DNA of 64,000 nt from contig NZ_CP160403.1 in the NCBI RefSeq assembly GCF_040782645.1, forward strand, positions 4,278,001 through 4,342,000. Direction: 5' to 3'. The notes under the pieces are model-generated. The model had not been told where the DNA came from and searched no databases. It was given only the letters and a program-made list of their open reading frames with translations. This DNA comes from Streptomyces sp. HUAS ZL42 (lineage in GTDB: Bacteria; Actinomycetota; Actinomycetes; Streptomycetales; Streptomycetaceae). The translations under genes and the position numbers were made by a program. Below, piece by piece: positions 50,493 to 59,476 of the stretch. Within the stretch, counting starts at the first letter, position 1. Every line of letters begins with the position of its first letter.

Positions 50493-50647
50493 GGATCCAG
50501 TCTGCCAAGGCCTCCGGCGGTACGGCCGGGGTGAGCAGGCGGACGATCACCCTTTTTACCTGGCTCTCACCGTCACACAGCCGCCCCTGGCCGACGGCCT
50601 GCTGTCCTCTCACCAAGACTGTCAGTGCCCCGCCCTACGATCCCCAC

Positions 50648-51439
50648 ATGGCCGCCCCACGCCGCGACACCCGAGGCATCGTCGACGCCGCGGAGTTCCT
50701 CGCGCACGTGCGCTTCCGCCGCCGCGAGCCGGCGGAGCCGCTGCGCCCCTACCTGGAGCACTACTGGCTGATCGACTGGGACCTGACCCAGCCGTACGCG
50801 TCCCACGTGGTCCCGCACCCCTCCGTGAACATCGTCTTCCAGCAGTTCGCCGGGCAGGAGCCGTTCGTGGAGGTCGCCGGTATCGGGCTCGGCCTCTTCA
50901 CCCAGAAGCTGGAGGGGAAGGGCCGGGTGTGCGGAATCCAGTTCCGGCCCGGCGGCTTCCGCCCCTTCGCGCCGGAGCACCCGGCGACGGAGTGGACGGG
51001 CCGACGGATCCGGCTCCCGGACGCGTCACCCGAGACCGTCCTGACCCCCGACGACGAGGACGCCCGCGTCGCCGCACTCGACGCCTTCCTCCTCGCCCTC
51101 GGCCCCCACCCCGACCCCCAGGCCGACCTGGCGATGACCCTCGTCGACCGCATCCGCACCGACCGCACGATCCGCCGCGTCGGCGACTTCGCCCGAGCCG
51201 AGGGTCTGTCCGTACGGCTGCTGCAGCGCCTGTTCGCCGCGTACGTCGGCGTCGGCCCGAAGTGGGTCCTCCTGCGCTACCGCATCCACGAGGCCCTGGA
51301 ACGCGCGGAGACGGAACAGCCGGTGGACTGGGCGGCACTGGCCGCCGACCTGGGCTACGCCGACCAGGCCCACCTGGTACGCGACTTCACGGCGACGGTG
51401 GGGGTGCCTCCGGCGGCGTATGCGCAGGCCGTGCACTGA
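50648..51439 (+). CDS. AraC family regulator with AraC_binding_2-like N-domain
   Basis: A 263-residue regulator. The N-terminal DUF6597-like part contains RPYLEHYWLIDWDLTQPYAS and SVNIVFQQFAG; the C-terminal two-HTH AraC module includes LSVRLLQRLFAAYVGVGPKW and AADLGYADQAHLVRDFTATV. This arrangement is a common stand-alone transcription activator in Streptomyces. Start by homology-like text (MAAPRRDTRG); no strong ribosome site. Confidence 0.88.
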   Translation: MAAPRRDTRGIVDAAEFLAHVRFRRREPAEPLRPYLEHYWLIDWDLTQPYASHVVPHPSVNIVFQQFAGQEPFVEVAGIGLGLFTQKLEGKGRVCGIQFRPGGFRPFAPEHPATEWTGRRIRLPDASPETVLTPDDEDARVAALDAFLLALGPHPDPQADLAMTLVDRIRTDRTIRRVGDFARAEGLSVRLLQRLFAAYVGVGPKWVLLRYRIHEALERAETEQPVDWAALAADLGYADQAHLVRDFTATVGVPPAAYAQAVH

Positions 51440-51469
51440 GCCCAGCTCCCAACGCAGGCGAGCCGGAAA

Positions 51470-52360
51470 TCAAGGCACCAGCACCAGCCGCCCCCGCACC
51501 CCACCCTCCGCAAGCCGCGCGTGTGCCTTCGCGGCCTCGTCCAGCGCATACGTCTCGGCCACCCGCAGCGTCAGCACCCCCTCGTCGACCAGCCCGACCA
51601 GCTCGGCCAGCCGCGCCCCGTCCGCGGTCACCGAGACCGCGTCGGTCCGCACACCCCTGGCGGACGCCGGGTGGGCCCCCGGGATGACACCGACGAACGC
51701 ACCCCCGTCCCGCACCCACGCAAGCGCCTCCTCACCGAGGATCGCCGCGTCCAGCACGGCGTCGACGCCACCCGGCTCGACGGCACCGCTCACGAAACGC
51801 GCCGCCCCCAGCGAACGTACGAGCTCCTCGTCCTCCGCGCGGGCCAGCGCGGTCACCGACACCCCGCGGTGGGCGGCGAGCTGGACGGCGTACCCGCCGA
51901 CCGCGCCCGCCGCCCCGGTCACCAGCAGCGACTGACCCGGTGTCAGCTCCAGCAGGTCCAGGGCCTGTACGGCGGTCAGCGCGTTCAGCGGCAACGTGGC
52001 AGCGTGCGCCGCGTCCACCGTCGCCGGCGCCTTGGCCACGGCGTCCGTGTCCACGACGACGTACTCGGCGTGCGTGCCCAGCGGCTTCACCATGCCGTGG
52101 TCGAGCGCCACGACCTCGTCGCCCACGTTCCACGCGGTGGCCACGCCGACCGCGTCCACGGTCCCGGCGACATCCCAGCCGAGCCCGATCTGCTTGCCCG
52201 CACCGCCGAAGCCGCCGGCCCGCACGCCCGCGTCCACCGGGTTCAGCGCGGCCGCGGCGACCTTGATCCGCACCTGCCGTGCGGCCGGCTCGGGCACCTC
52301 GGTCTCCACGACCCGCACGGCCTCGGGTCCGCCGAACTCCGTCACTACTGCAGCACGCAT
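51470..52360 (-). CDS. Zinc-independent NADP-dependent quinone oxidoreductase
   Basis: A 296-residue medium-chain dehydrogenase/reductase of the quinone-oxidoreductase type: GroES-like N-domain (MRAAVVTEFGGPEAVRVVET, AAALNPVDAGVRAG) and a Rossmann domain with LLVTGAAGAVGGYAVQLA. The catalytic zinc ligands of true alcohol dehydrogenases are lacking. Divergent from the HxlR gene; HxlR regulators typically control such neighbouring redox enzymes, so a pair is likely. Confidence 0.9.
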   Translation of the reverse strand: MRAAVVTEFGGPEAVRVVETEVPEPAARQVRIKVAAAALNPVDAGVRAGGFGGAGKQIGLGWDVAGTVDAVGVATAWNVGDEVVALDHGMVKPLGTHAEYVVVDTDAVAKAPATVDAAHAATLPLNALTAVQALDLLELTPGQSLLVTGAAGAVGGYAVQLAAHRGVSVTALARAEDEELVRSLGAARFVSGAVEPGGVDAVLDAAILGEEALAWVRDGGAFVGVIPGAHPASARGVRTDAVSVTADGARLAELVGLVDEGVLTLRVAETYALDEAAKAHARLAEGGVRGRLVLVP

Positions 52361-52449
52361 GTCAACTCTCCCTGAAATAAACGGCTTTGCGAGGAATCCG
52401 ATGATTTCCCCTCAGCTGTCGACAACCCTAGGAAGAGCTGCTATCCATT

Positions 52450-52464
52450 AGGAAGTAGTTACCT
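52450..52464. promoter_or_regulatory. Possible HxlR operator between the oxidoreductase and HxlR genes
   Basis: AGGAAGTAGTTACCT is an imperfect palindrome (ends AGG and CCT, A/T-rich arms) 30 bp ahead of the HxlR start. Position and partial symmetry only. Confidence 0.35.
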
Positions 52465-52494
52465 GAAAGTGCCTACCTCACCGGGAGGAGAGCC

Positions 52495-52902
52495 ATGGCG
52501 ACCACGACGGCGGCCCAGCGGCGCGAACAGGCACGCGCGGAGTACGACGCGTTCCTCAAGAACTGCCCCACCAACCAGCTCCTCGGCCGTCTCAGCGACA
52601 AGTGGGTCAGCCTCGTCGTCGCCGCCCTCAGCCACGGGCCGATGCGCTACAGCGACCTCGGCCGCAAGATCGCCGGCGTCAGCCCCAAGATGCTCACTCA
52701 GTCCCTGCGCACACTCGAACGCGACGGCATCCTCGCCCGCACGGTCACCCCGTCCGTCCCGGTCCGCGTGGACTACGAACTCACCCCGCTCGGCCGGAGC
52801 CTCGCCATGCTCCTGATCGCGGTGAAGGACTGGGCGGAGACCCACATCGAGGAGGTCCACGCGGCCCGCGAACGGTATGACACCGAGAATGAGGCCGCCT
52901 AG
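52495..52902 (+). CDS. HxlR family transcriptional regulator
   Basis: A 135-residue winged-helix regulator: CPTNQLLGRLSDKWVSLVVA opens the HxlR domain (the early Cys is a redox-sensing position in some relatives), with GVSPKMLTQSLRTLERDGIL as the recognition helix region. Divergent from a quinone oxidoreductase. Its TAG stop shares CTAG with the stop of the convergent MarR gene. Confidence 0.93.
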   Translation: MATTTAAQRREQARAEYDAFLKNCPTNQLLGRLSDKWVSLVVAALSHGPMRYSDLGRKIAGVSPKMLTQSLRTLERDGILARTVTPSVPVRVDYELTPLGRSLAMLLIAVKDWAETHIEEVHAARERYDTENEAA

Positions 52903-53378
52903 ACCTCGCCCGCCCGCAGCCGCACCACCTGAGCCGCGCTGAACTCCGTCGTACGCCTCATGTGCTCGATGATCAGGGCGAGTTGGGAATCGTCCAGGTC
53001 GTCGAAGAGCGACACCCAGCCGCCGCCCAGCCGGTCCCACATCCGCCCGAACTCGGCGATCTTCTCCGGCACCGTCGCCACCAGCACCCGCCGCCGGTCG
53101 CCCGCGTCCCGCTCCCGGACCACGTACCCGGCCTTCTCCAGCCGGTCCACGAGCCGCGTCGCCGACCCGGTCGTCAGCCCCGTCAGCTCCGCGATCCGGC
53201 CCGTCGTCACGGGCCCGCGCTCCAGCGTGAGCAGGTTCAGGCACTGGAAATCGGTGGGATGCAGGCCCAGACGGTCGGCGACGGCCTGGTTGAAGAGGGC
53301 GTACGACGCCACATACCGGCGGGAGACGACGGACAGGTCGTCCAGCAACCGCGACCGAGTGTTCGTGTGCCCGGACAT
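52899..53378 (-). CDS. MarR family transcriptional regulator
   Basis: A 159-residue MarR-type winged helix: LGLHPTDFQCLNLLTLERGP, then LTGLTTGSATRLVDRLEKAG with the wing RERDAGDRRRVLV. No operon partner; converges with the HxlR gene with four shared bases. Ligand and target not evident. Confidence 0.93.
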   Translation of the reverse strand: MSGHTNTRSRLLDDLSVVSRRYVASYALFNQAVADRLGLHPTDFQCLNLLTLERGPVTTGRIAELTGLTTGSATRLVDRLEKAGYVVRERDAGDRRRVLVATVPEKIAEFGRMWDRLGGGWVSLFDDLDDSQLALIIEHMRRTTEFSAAQVVRLRAGEV

Positions 53379-53456
53379 CCCTGCTCCCTTCCCCTGCGCG
53401 GTGCAGAGATCGTACGACGCAGAAGACTCGCTGGAAGTGACGACGCCATGGACCCG

Positions 53457-53924
53457 CTAGAAGTGGTACGAGTCCCCGGTTTCCAGGACCAGTACCCGTT
53501 GCCGGTCGTTCGCCCGGTTGCGGTCCACCGTGCCGCCGTTCCACACCGTGTCGATCTCCAGCATCACCTCGGACGGCGTGCCCCGCAGCCGCACCCGCAC
53601 ATGGATCGGCTCCCCCAGCTCATCGGGACCGAGCGCCCCGACCCGGCACACCACCTCCCGCGCGCCCGAGCGCGCGCACCCGTCCGGCAGCACCTGCCGG
53701 TCCGCCGGAGGCTCCGACCAGCGCAGCCGCACCGTCACGTCCGAAACGGCGGACGGCCCGTGATTGCGCGGAGTGAACCGCACGTCCACCCGGCCGGAGG
53801 CCAGGGACGCGGCCCCGTGAAAGGCCAGATCGGCCTCGGGGCCCTCGGCGGCCCCGGCGGCAGGAGCCCCCGCCACCCCACCGACCGCCACCATGGCCGC
53901 TGCCCACACCGCGAGAACCCGCAT
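53457..53924 (-). CDS. Secreted protein with repeat-like beta domain
   Basis: A 155-residue exported protein. A signal peptide ([20 protein letters not shown], cleavage near AGA/AEG) precedes a beta-rich domain with [20 protein letters not shown] and [16 protein letters not shown], whose two Cys may pair. The NxGPSxxxDVTV pattern is that of DUF11/CARDB-type bacterial adhesin-like repeats. ATG 53924 is chosen because AGGAG lies before it, not the GTG three codons upstream. Confidence 0.75.
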   Translation of the reverse strand: MRVLAVWAAAMVAVGGVAGAPAAGAAEGPEADLAFHGAASLASGRVDVRFTPRNHGPSAVSDVTVRLRWSEPPADRQVLPDGCARSGAREVVCRVGALGPDELGEPIHVRVRLRGTPSEVMLEIDTVWNGGTVDRNRANDRQRVLVLETGDSYHF

Positions 53925-54030
53925 ACCGCCCACTCCTCACTCCACCGTGGTCGTACGGATGTATCCCACGCGGAGCGAACGGCAGGCGCCCTCCAACAGG
54001 TGACACCGCACCCCGTGCCAGGCCGGCCCC

Positions 54031-54364
54031 ATGTCCGTCCTGCGTTCCGCCGCCCTCTTCGTCGTCGCCGCGCTTGTGGGGATCGGCGGCGCCCGGCTGG
54101 TCCGGCAGGGCGTGCGCGAGCACCGCGGCCGATTGTGGGCGTCCGGCGGCGTCCTCGCCCTCGGCGCGTACGGATTCGTCGCCACCTTCCAGCCCCGCGC
54201 ACTTCGGCCGCGTCCTGGCCGCGTACGGCGGGATCTTCATCGCCGGCTCGATCCTCTGGGGCGTGGTCGCGGACGGCTACCGCCCGGACCGCTGGAACAT
54301 CACCGGCGCGCTGATCTGCCTCGCGGGCCTGGCGGTGATCATGCGGGCCCCGCGAGGCGGCTGA
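54031..54364 (+). pseudogene. YnfA (UPF0060) family membrane protein, frameshifted
   Basis: First frame: [20 protein letters not shown] to [12 protein letters not shown], two helices of the small YnfA transporter-like family. The remainder is in another frame: [40 protein letters not shown] and the end [14 protein letters not shown]. The switch falls at about 54200 within CAGCCCCGCGCACTTC, where the family usually has QPDxHFGR; two bases appear to be missing. Length and both ends are otherwise intact. Confidence 0.85.
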
Positions 54365-54371
54365 AGAGCTC

Positions 54372-54809
54372 TCAGGACGGCTCTTCGGGCAGCAGCCCCA
54401 GCTGACCCATGAACTCCATCTCGTCGAAGTAGAGGCGGTAGTCGACGATCCGTCCGGTGTCGTCGACCGTGGCGAAGTCCACGCCGCGGATCCTGATCTC
54501 CTTCTGCGTCGCGGGCAGCGACTCCCCGGAAGGCAGCTGGATCGGCCCCGTGTTCCGGCCGGTGAAGAACCCCTCGTCGATGGCCGTGTTGCCGATCTCG
54601 TACGAGTGCACCGGCTCGTACCTGGCATCGGTGATCGCGTCCGTCATCTGACGCCAGTACTCGACGATGTCGGCGCGCCCGTGCATCTCCCCTCCGTCGG
54701 GAGTGATGGCGACCGCGTCCTCCGCGAACAGCTCGCCGACGCGCCGGGAGCCCGCCTCCGTGGTGAGAGCCTCGGTCAGCCGGTCCATGACCTCACGTGC
54801 CTGTCCCAT
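54372..54809 (-). CDS. SnoaL-like/ketosteroid isomerase-fold protein
   Basis: A 145-residue NTF2-like protein: [35 protein letters not shown] and [20 protein letters not shown] follow the SnoaL pattern. GGAGG precedes the ATG at 54809. Such proteins are cyclases, isomerases or stress proteins; no specific substrate can be given. It converges with the ynfA pseudogene. Confidence 0.82.
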   Translation of the reverse strand: MGQAREVMDRLTEALTTEAGSRRVGELFAEDAVAITPDGGEMHGRADIVEYWRQMTDAITDARYEPVHSYEIGNTAIDEGFFTGRNTGPIQLPSGESLPATQKEIRIRGVDFATVDDTGRIVDYRLYFDEMEFMGQLGLLPEEPS

Positions 54810-54971
54810 GCTCCACCTCCTGCGCCAGAGGATCACCCATCTCATTCTCCCACCGGGACCCACCGGACGCTGGCCGGAGAGCGAGACCGCGGACCGCCCG
54901 CACACCCCGCCCGCCTATCCTGGCCGGACAAGGTTTCGACCACTTTTTCCGCCACGTCCGAGGAGCAGCCC

Positions 54972-55748
54972 ATGGCCACCGCCGCACCGCCCGCCGCCTC
55001 CCGCATCGCCGTCGTCACGGGTGCGAGCAGCGGAATCGGCGCAGCCACGGCACGGCGACTCGCCGCGGCCGGCTACCGGGTCGTACTGACCGCCCGTCGA
55101 AAGGACCGCATCGAGGCGCTGGCGGAGGAGATCAACGCGGCGGGCCACCAGGCAACGGCGTACGCCCTGGACGTCACCGACCGCGCCGCGGTCGACGAGT
55201 TCGCGACGGCCTTCAGGACGGTCGGCGTGCTCGTGAACAACGCCGGCGGAGCGCTGGGCGCCGACCCGGTCGCCACCGGCGACCCCGCCGACTGGCGCAC
55301 GATGTACGAGACGAACGTCATCGGCACGCTCAACCTCACCCAGGCCCTGCTCCCCAAGCTGGTCGCGAGCGGCGACGGCACGGTCGTGGTGGTGTCCTCC
55401 ACCGCGGGCCACGGCACGTACGAGGGCGGCGGGGGCTATGTCGCCGCCAAGCACGGCGCCCATGTGATTGCCGAGACCCTGCGCCTGGAGATCGTCGGGC
55501 AGCCGGTCCGGGTCATCGAGATCGCGCCCGGCATGGTCAGGACCGACGAGTTCGCCCTGACCCGCTTCGGCGGCGACAAGGAGAAGGCGGAACGGGTCTA
55601 TGCGGGCGTCGCGGAGCCGCTGACGGCGGACGACGTGGCGGACACCATCGCCTGGACGGTGACCCGCCCCAGCCACGTCAACGTGGACCTCCTCGTCCTC
55701 CGCCCGCGCGCGCAGGCCTCCAACACGAAGGTCCACCGGGAGCTGTGA
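54972..55748 (+). CDS. Short-chain dehydrogenase/reductase (YdfG/serine dehydrogenase-like)
   Basis: A 258-residue classical SDR: cofactor motif TGASSGIG near residue 17, NNAG, and the catalytic Ser and Tyr-x3-Lys in VVSSTAG and YVAAKHG. RRKDRIEALAEEI after the second strand predicts NADP use. The C-terminal part (VTRPSHVNVDLLVLRP) matches the YdfG-like 3-hydroxy acid/serine dehydrogenase group. Its stop overlaps the start of the next gene (TGATG). Confidence 0.9.
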   Translation: MATAAPPAASRIAVVTGASSGIGAATARRLAAAGYRVVLTARRKDRIEALAEEINAAGHQATAYALDVTDRAAVDEFATAFRTVGVLVNNAGGALGADPVATGDPADWRTMYETNVIGTLNLTQALLPKLVASGDGTVVVVSSTAGHGTYEGGGGYVAAKHGAHVIAETLRLEIVGQPVRVIEIAPGMVRTDEFALTRFGGDKEKAERVYAGVAEPLTADDVADTIAWTVTRPSHVNVDLLVLRPRAQASNTKVHREL

Positions 55749-55924
55749 TGGAAGAGAAGGAGCAGCAGGGCACGGCGGACGCCACGGAGGTCTCGTTCGA
55801 GAAGCGCCGCCTGGCCCAGGAGACCAAGAACGAACGCCAGGTCTGGTACTTCCTGGCGTACTTCCTCTTCGGCCTCCACATCATCGCGTTCGTGATGATC
55901 TACGCGGTGCGGCACGGACACTGA
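55748..55924 (+). CDS. DUF6126-like small membrane protein (58 aa)
   Basis: A 58-residue protein: a charged N-terminal half (FEKRRLAQETKNERQVW) and one membrane helix (YFLAYFLFGLHIIAFVMIYA). It begins on the last base of the SDR stop (TGATG) and so is translated with it. This is the pattern of the actinobacterial DUF6126 family, of unknown role. Confidence 0.8.
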   Translation: MEEKEQQGTADATEVSFEKRRLAQETKNERQVWYFLAYFLFGLHIIAFVMIYAVRHGH

Positions 55925-55928
55925 GTCC

Positions 55929-56018
55929 GTGGACAGACACATACCCTTCGAGCGCCTGCACAACTTCCGTGACCTGGGCGGCTATCCGACCCCGGACTGG
56001 GACCCCCGTACGCGGTGA
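55929..56018 (+). pseudogene. Tyrosine phosphatase N-terminal remnant
   Basis: Thirty codons from a GTG: VDRHIPFERLHNFRDLGGYP and TPDWDPRTR, then stop. FERLHNFRDLGGY is the opening motif of the bacterial PTP family with a C-terminal HCTAGKDRTG catalytic loop, which is absent here. Directly follows the small membrane protein gene, so it was likely the third gene of this operon. Confidence 0.6.
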
Positions 56019-56101
56019 CGTTGCTGGAGAAGAGGCTCATATGACGTGAGAGGGGCCGGGCCGACATGGCCCGGGCCCCTCGTACGGGTCGTACGGGTGT
56101 C

Positions 56102-57295
56102 TCAACCCTTCACGCAGACGACCTGCTTGAGCTTCGCCACGACCTCCACGAGGTCCCGCTGCTGGTCGATGACCTGCTCGATCGGCTTGTAAGCACCCGG
56201 GATCTCGTCCACGACGCCGGAGTCCTTGCGGCACTCCACGCCCCGCGTCTGCTCCTCCAGGTCCTTCGTCGAGAAGCGGCGCTTCGCCGCGTTGCGGCTC
56301 ATGCGCCTGCCCGCGCCGTGCGACGCCGAGTTGAAGGCCTTCTCGTTGCCGAGTCCCTTCACGATGTACGAACCCGTGCCCATGGAGCCCGGGATGATCC
56401 CGTAGTCACCGGATCCTGCGCGGATGGCGCCCTTGCGGGTCACCAGCAGGTCCATCCCGTCGTACCGCTCCTCGGCCACGTAGTTGTGGTGCGCGCTGAT
56501 CTCCGGCTCGAACGTCGGCCTGGCCTTCCTGAACTCCTTGCGGATCACGTCCTTCAGGAGCGCCATCATGATCGTGCGGTTGTACTTCGCGTACTCCTGC
56601 GCCCAGAACAGGTCGTTGCGGTATGCCGCCATCTGCGGGGTGTCCGCGATGAACACGGCGAGATCGCGGTCGACCAGGCCCTGGTTGTGGGGCAGCATCC
56701 GGGCGACTCCGATGTGGAACTCGGCCAGCTCCTTGCCGATGTTCCGGGAACCGGAGTGCAGCATCAGCCAGACAGAACCAGTCGTATCCGTGCACACTTC
56801 GACGAAGTGATTGCCAGAGCCGAGCGTTCCCATCTGCTTCGTGGCGCGCTCCTGACGGAACTTGACCGCTTCGGCGACCCCGCCGAACCGCCCCCAGAAG
56901 TCCTCCCACCCTCCGGCCGCGAACCCGTGCAGTCGCCCCGGATCGACGGGCTCGTCATGCATCCCCCGCCCCACCGGAATGGCCTGCTCGATCTTCGACC
57001 GCAGCCGCGAGAGATCACCGGGCAGGTCGTTCGCCGTCAGCGACGTCTTCACCGCCGACATCCCGCACCCGATGTCCACGCCCACCGCCGCGGGACACAC
57101 GGCCCCCCGCATGGCGATGACGGACCCGACCGTCGCACCCTTTCCGTAGTGCACGTCCGGCATGACCGCGAGCCCCTTGATCCACGGCAGGGTCGCGACG
57201 TTGCGCAGCTGCTGCAGGGCCACGTCCTCGACCGTCGCGGGGTCGGTCCACATACGGATGGGAACCTTCGCGCCCGGCATTTCCACGTACGGCAT
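56102..57295 (-). CDS. rtcB: RtcB RNA ligase
   Basis: A 397-residue GTP- and manganese-dependent RNA 3'-phosphate ligase. The metal and guanylation sites are visible: MPDVHYGKG, GVDIGCGM, GSGNHFVEV, LHSGSRNIG, HHNYVAEE and, near the C-terminus, SHGAGRRMSRNAAKRRF with the nucleotide-binding His. The protein is the shorter bacterial form. It may repair cleaved tRNA or rRNA. No RtcA or RtcR gene is nearby. ATG 57295 follows GAGGACGAT. Confidence 0.95.
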   Translation of the reverse strand: MPYVEMPGAKVPIRMWTDPATVEDVALQQLRNVATLPWIKGLAVMPDVHYGKGATVGSVIAMRGAVCPAAVGVDIGCGMSAVKTSLTANDLPGDLSRLRSKIEQAIPVGRGMHDEPVDPGRLHGFAAGGWEDFWGRFGGVAEAVKFRQERATKQMGTLGSGNHFVEVCTDTTGSVWLMLHSGSRNIGKELAEFHIGVARMLPHNQGLVDRDLAVFIADTPQMAAYRNDLFWAQEYAKYNRTIMMALLKDVIRKEFRKARPTFEPEISAHHNYVAEERYDGMDLLVTRKGAIRAGSGDYGIIPGSMGTGSYIVKGLGNEKAFNSASHGAGRRMSRNAAKRRFSTKDLEEQTRGVECRKDSGVVDEIPGAYKPIEQVIDQQRDLVEVVAKLKQVVCVKG

Positions 57296-57509
57296 ATCGT
57301 CCTCAATCCCCCGGATACAAATCAAAGCCTGAAAGCGCAAAACCGGCGCCAAGGTCAACGAAAGGGACAACGGACCGGCGTCCACGGCTCTGCGTGCGAT
57401 ACACATTGTCTCCAGGGGTCGCCCTCGCTCGGCAAGCGAATAACCAGCGCGGACACCGGGGCATCCGGCACCGAGACCCCATGGACGCACCGTCGAGAGG
57501 AGCCTGACC

Positions 57510-58307
57510 GTGCAGCGGAAGGCGTACGTATCCGGCGTCGCCGCACTCCTCGCGGCGCTGCTGGCCGGCTGCACCGGCGGCTCGAGCGACGGCGGCGCGA
57601 CGGACAACTCCAACCCCGGCACCGCCGACACCGCATCGGCGGCGGCCGAACCGGGCAAGTACGCCTCGCTCCCGGAACCGTGCGGCGCCGTCGGTGAGCG
57701 CACCCTCGACTCGCTCCTGCCCGGCATCAAGGAACTCGCGCACGAGGAGCAGCAGGAGAAGGCGTACGCGGGCGAGGCGACGCCGACGTTCGACACGGAC
57801 CGCAAGGTCGGCTGCCGCTGGAAGGTGGAGTCGGCGGACGCGACGAATCATCTGCTCGTCGACTTCGAGCGGGTGGTGTCGTACGACAACGCGGTGAGCG
57901 ACGACGCCGAGGCCGAGGTGCTGTTCGCGAAGAAGGAGACGGCGGCCGACCTTCCGGAGCCGATCCCCTCGGGTTCCGCCGGCAGCGGGACGGCGACTCC
58001 GTCCGCCACCGCCACCGGTACGTCTTCCCCTTCCTCCTCCGCCTCCTCCGGTGCCACACCCACCGAGCTGCAGCCCCGCACGCTCGACGATCTCGGCGAC
58101 GAGGCATACCTCGACGACGAGCTGAGCAGCTCTGGTTCGACGGCGAAGCAGCGCACGGTGACTGTGGCGTTCCGCACGTCGAACGTGATCGTGACGATCC
58201 GGTACGAGGAGCAGCCGGCAACGGTCGGCGGCGTCCCGGACACCAAGGAAATGCAGGACAGGGCGCGGAAACTGGCGTCCCAGCTGGCCGACACGCTCGC
58301 CGGCTAG
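57510..58307 (+). CDS. DUF3558-family lipoprotein (copy 1)
   Basis: A 265-residue lipoprotein: GTG start, signal (VSGVAALLAALLAG) with lipobox LLAGC, a Gly/Ser/Asp-rich linker, and the DUF3558 domain beginning SLPEPCGAVGERTLDSLLPG with the conserved Cys pair (second in VGCRWKVES). A long Ser/Thr/Ala insertion (about residues 150-185, PSATATGTSSPSSSASS) splits the domain. Paralogue of the next gene. Role unknown. Confidence 0.85.
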   Translation: MQRKAYVSGVAALLAALLAGCTGGSSDGGATDNSNPGTADTASAAAEPGKYASLPEPCGAVGERTLDSLLPGIKELAHEEQQEKAYAGEATPTFDTDRKVGCRWKVESADATNHLLVDFERVVSYDNAVSDDAEAEVLFAKKETAADLPEPIPSGSAGSGTATPSATATGTSSPSSSASSGATPTELQPRTLDDLGDEAYLDDELSSSGSTAKQRTVTVAFRTSNVIVTIRYEEQPATVGGVPDTKEMQDRARKLASQLADTLAG

Positions 58308-58426
58308 GGGCCGTTGACCGGCCGTCCGTGCGTGTGCGCAGAGCACGCGAAGCAGGACCGCACGGCTCTCTCACCGCGTACCGTGGCCCCTCGGACCCGA
58401 TCCGACCCGCAGGAACCACGAGCGTC

Positions 58427-59320
58427 ATGAGTGAAGGAACCATGCAGCGACGAGCCCAGGAAGACCAGCGTGACCAGCGAGCGAAGCGAGCCAAGCGTCT
58501 GAACCGCGCCCTTGTCTGCGCGGCGGCCGTCCCCACGATGCTGGTCGCCGCGGGCTGCTCCTCGGATTCCGGCTCGGACTCCACAACGAAGACGGACGGC
58601 GGTGCGAACGCCGCCGCGTCCGTGAGTGCTTCGCCGACCGTGCAGGCGGCGGTGTACCAGCAGTTGCCCGAGCCCTGTGCGGTGCTGTCGTCGAAGACGC
58701 TGGTCGAACTGGTGCCGAAGGGGACCAAGTCGGGCAAGGAAGGCAAGTCGAACGACACGGAGACGCGTGCCAGCTGCTCCTGGAGCAGCCTCGCCAACAA
58801 CGGTGTGAAGGGTTCCCAGTTCCGCTGGCTGAACGTCTCGCTCCTGCGTTTCGACTCGGACGCGACGAACGGCGAGGGCGAGAAGCTGGCGCAGGAGTAC
58901 TTCGACAAACAGGTCCAGGACGCCCAGTCGGTGTCCGGCGCGAAGAACACCAAGTCCCAGCCGGTCGCCGGGACGGGCGACGAGGCGACGGCGGTGCGTT
59001 ACGACCTGAAGAAGAAGGAAGGCGGCTTCAAGCAGCAGACGATCGTGGCGCGCGTCGAGAACGTCGTCGTGACCCTGGACTACAACGGGGCGGGTCTGGC
59101 CGGTGAGAAGACCCCGGACGCCGACGCCTTGACGAAGCTCGCGGAGAAGGCCGCCAAGGAGGCGGTGGCCGCGGTGACGGCGGCGAACGGCAAGGGCGGC
59201 GGCACGGGTGCGGGCACGACAAGCCCGACCCCGTCGAAGTCGGCGTCGAAGTCGGTCTCGGCATCCCCGTCGAAGTCCGCGAGTGCCTCCCCGTCCAAGT
59301 CAGCGGCGAAGAAGAGCTGA
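58427..59320 (+). CDS. DUF3558-family lipoprotein (copy 2)
   Basis: A 297-residue lipoprotein with a long basic N-region, the lipobox MLVAAGC, and a DUF3558 domain with LPEPCAVLSSKTLVELVPKG and ASCSWSSLAN. The C-terminal 40 residues are a low-complexity Ser/Lys/Pro/Ala tail (SKSASKSVSASPSKSASASP). An ATG at 58442 is an alternative start. It follows copy 1 by 120 bp in the same direction and has its own ribosome site. Confidence 0.85.
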   Translation: MSEGTMQRRAQEDQRDQRAKRAKRLNRALVCAAAVPTMLVAAGCSSDSGSDSTTKTDGGANAAASVSASPTVQAAVYQQLPEPCAVLSSKTLVELVPKGTKSGKEGKSNDTETRASCSWSSLANNGVKGSQFRWLNVSLLRFDSDATNGEGEKLAQEYFDKQVQDAQSVSGAKNTKSQPVAGTGDEATAVRYDLKKKEGGFKQQTIVARVENVVVTLDYNGAGLAGEKTPDADALTKLAEKAAKEAVAAVTAANGKGGGTGAGTTSPTPSKSASKSVSASPSKSASASPSKSAAKKS

Positions 59321-59476
59321 CTGTCACATCCGGACGCCAACGCGCAGCTCAGGCCAGTTCTTTGCGGGAGCCCGGCCCACCCCGGGGATCGGGCTCCTGA
59401 CGTACCGGCAACACGTCCGCCGCACACATGTGCCACCCTGTTGCGCGCAACAACACGCAAGGGGAGGGGAGTACGG

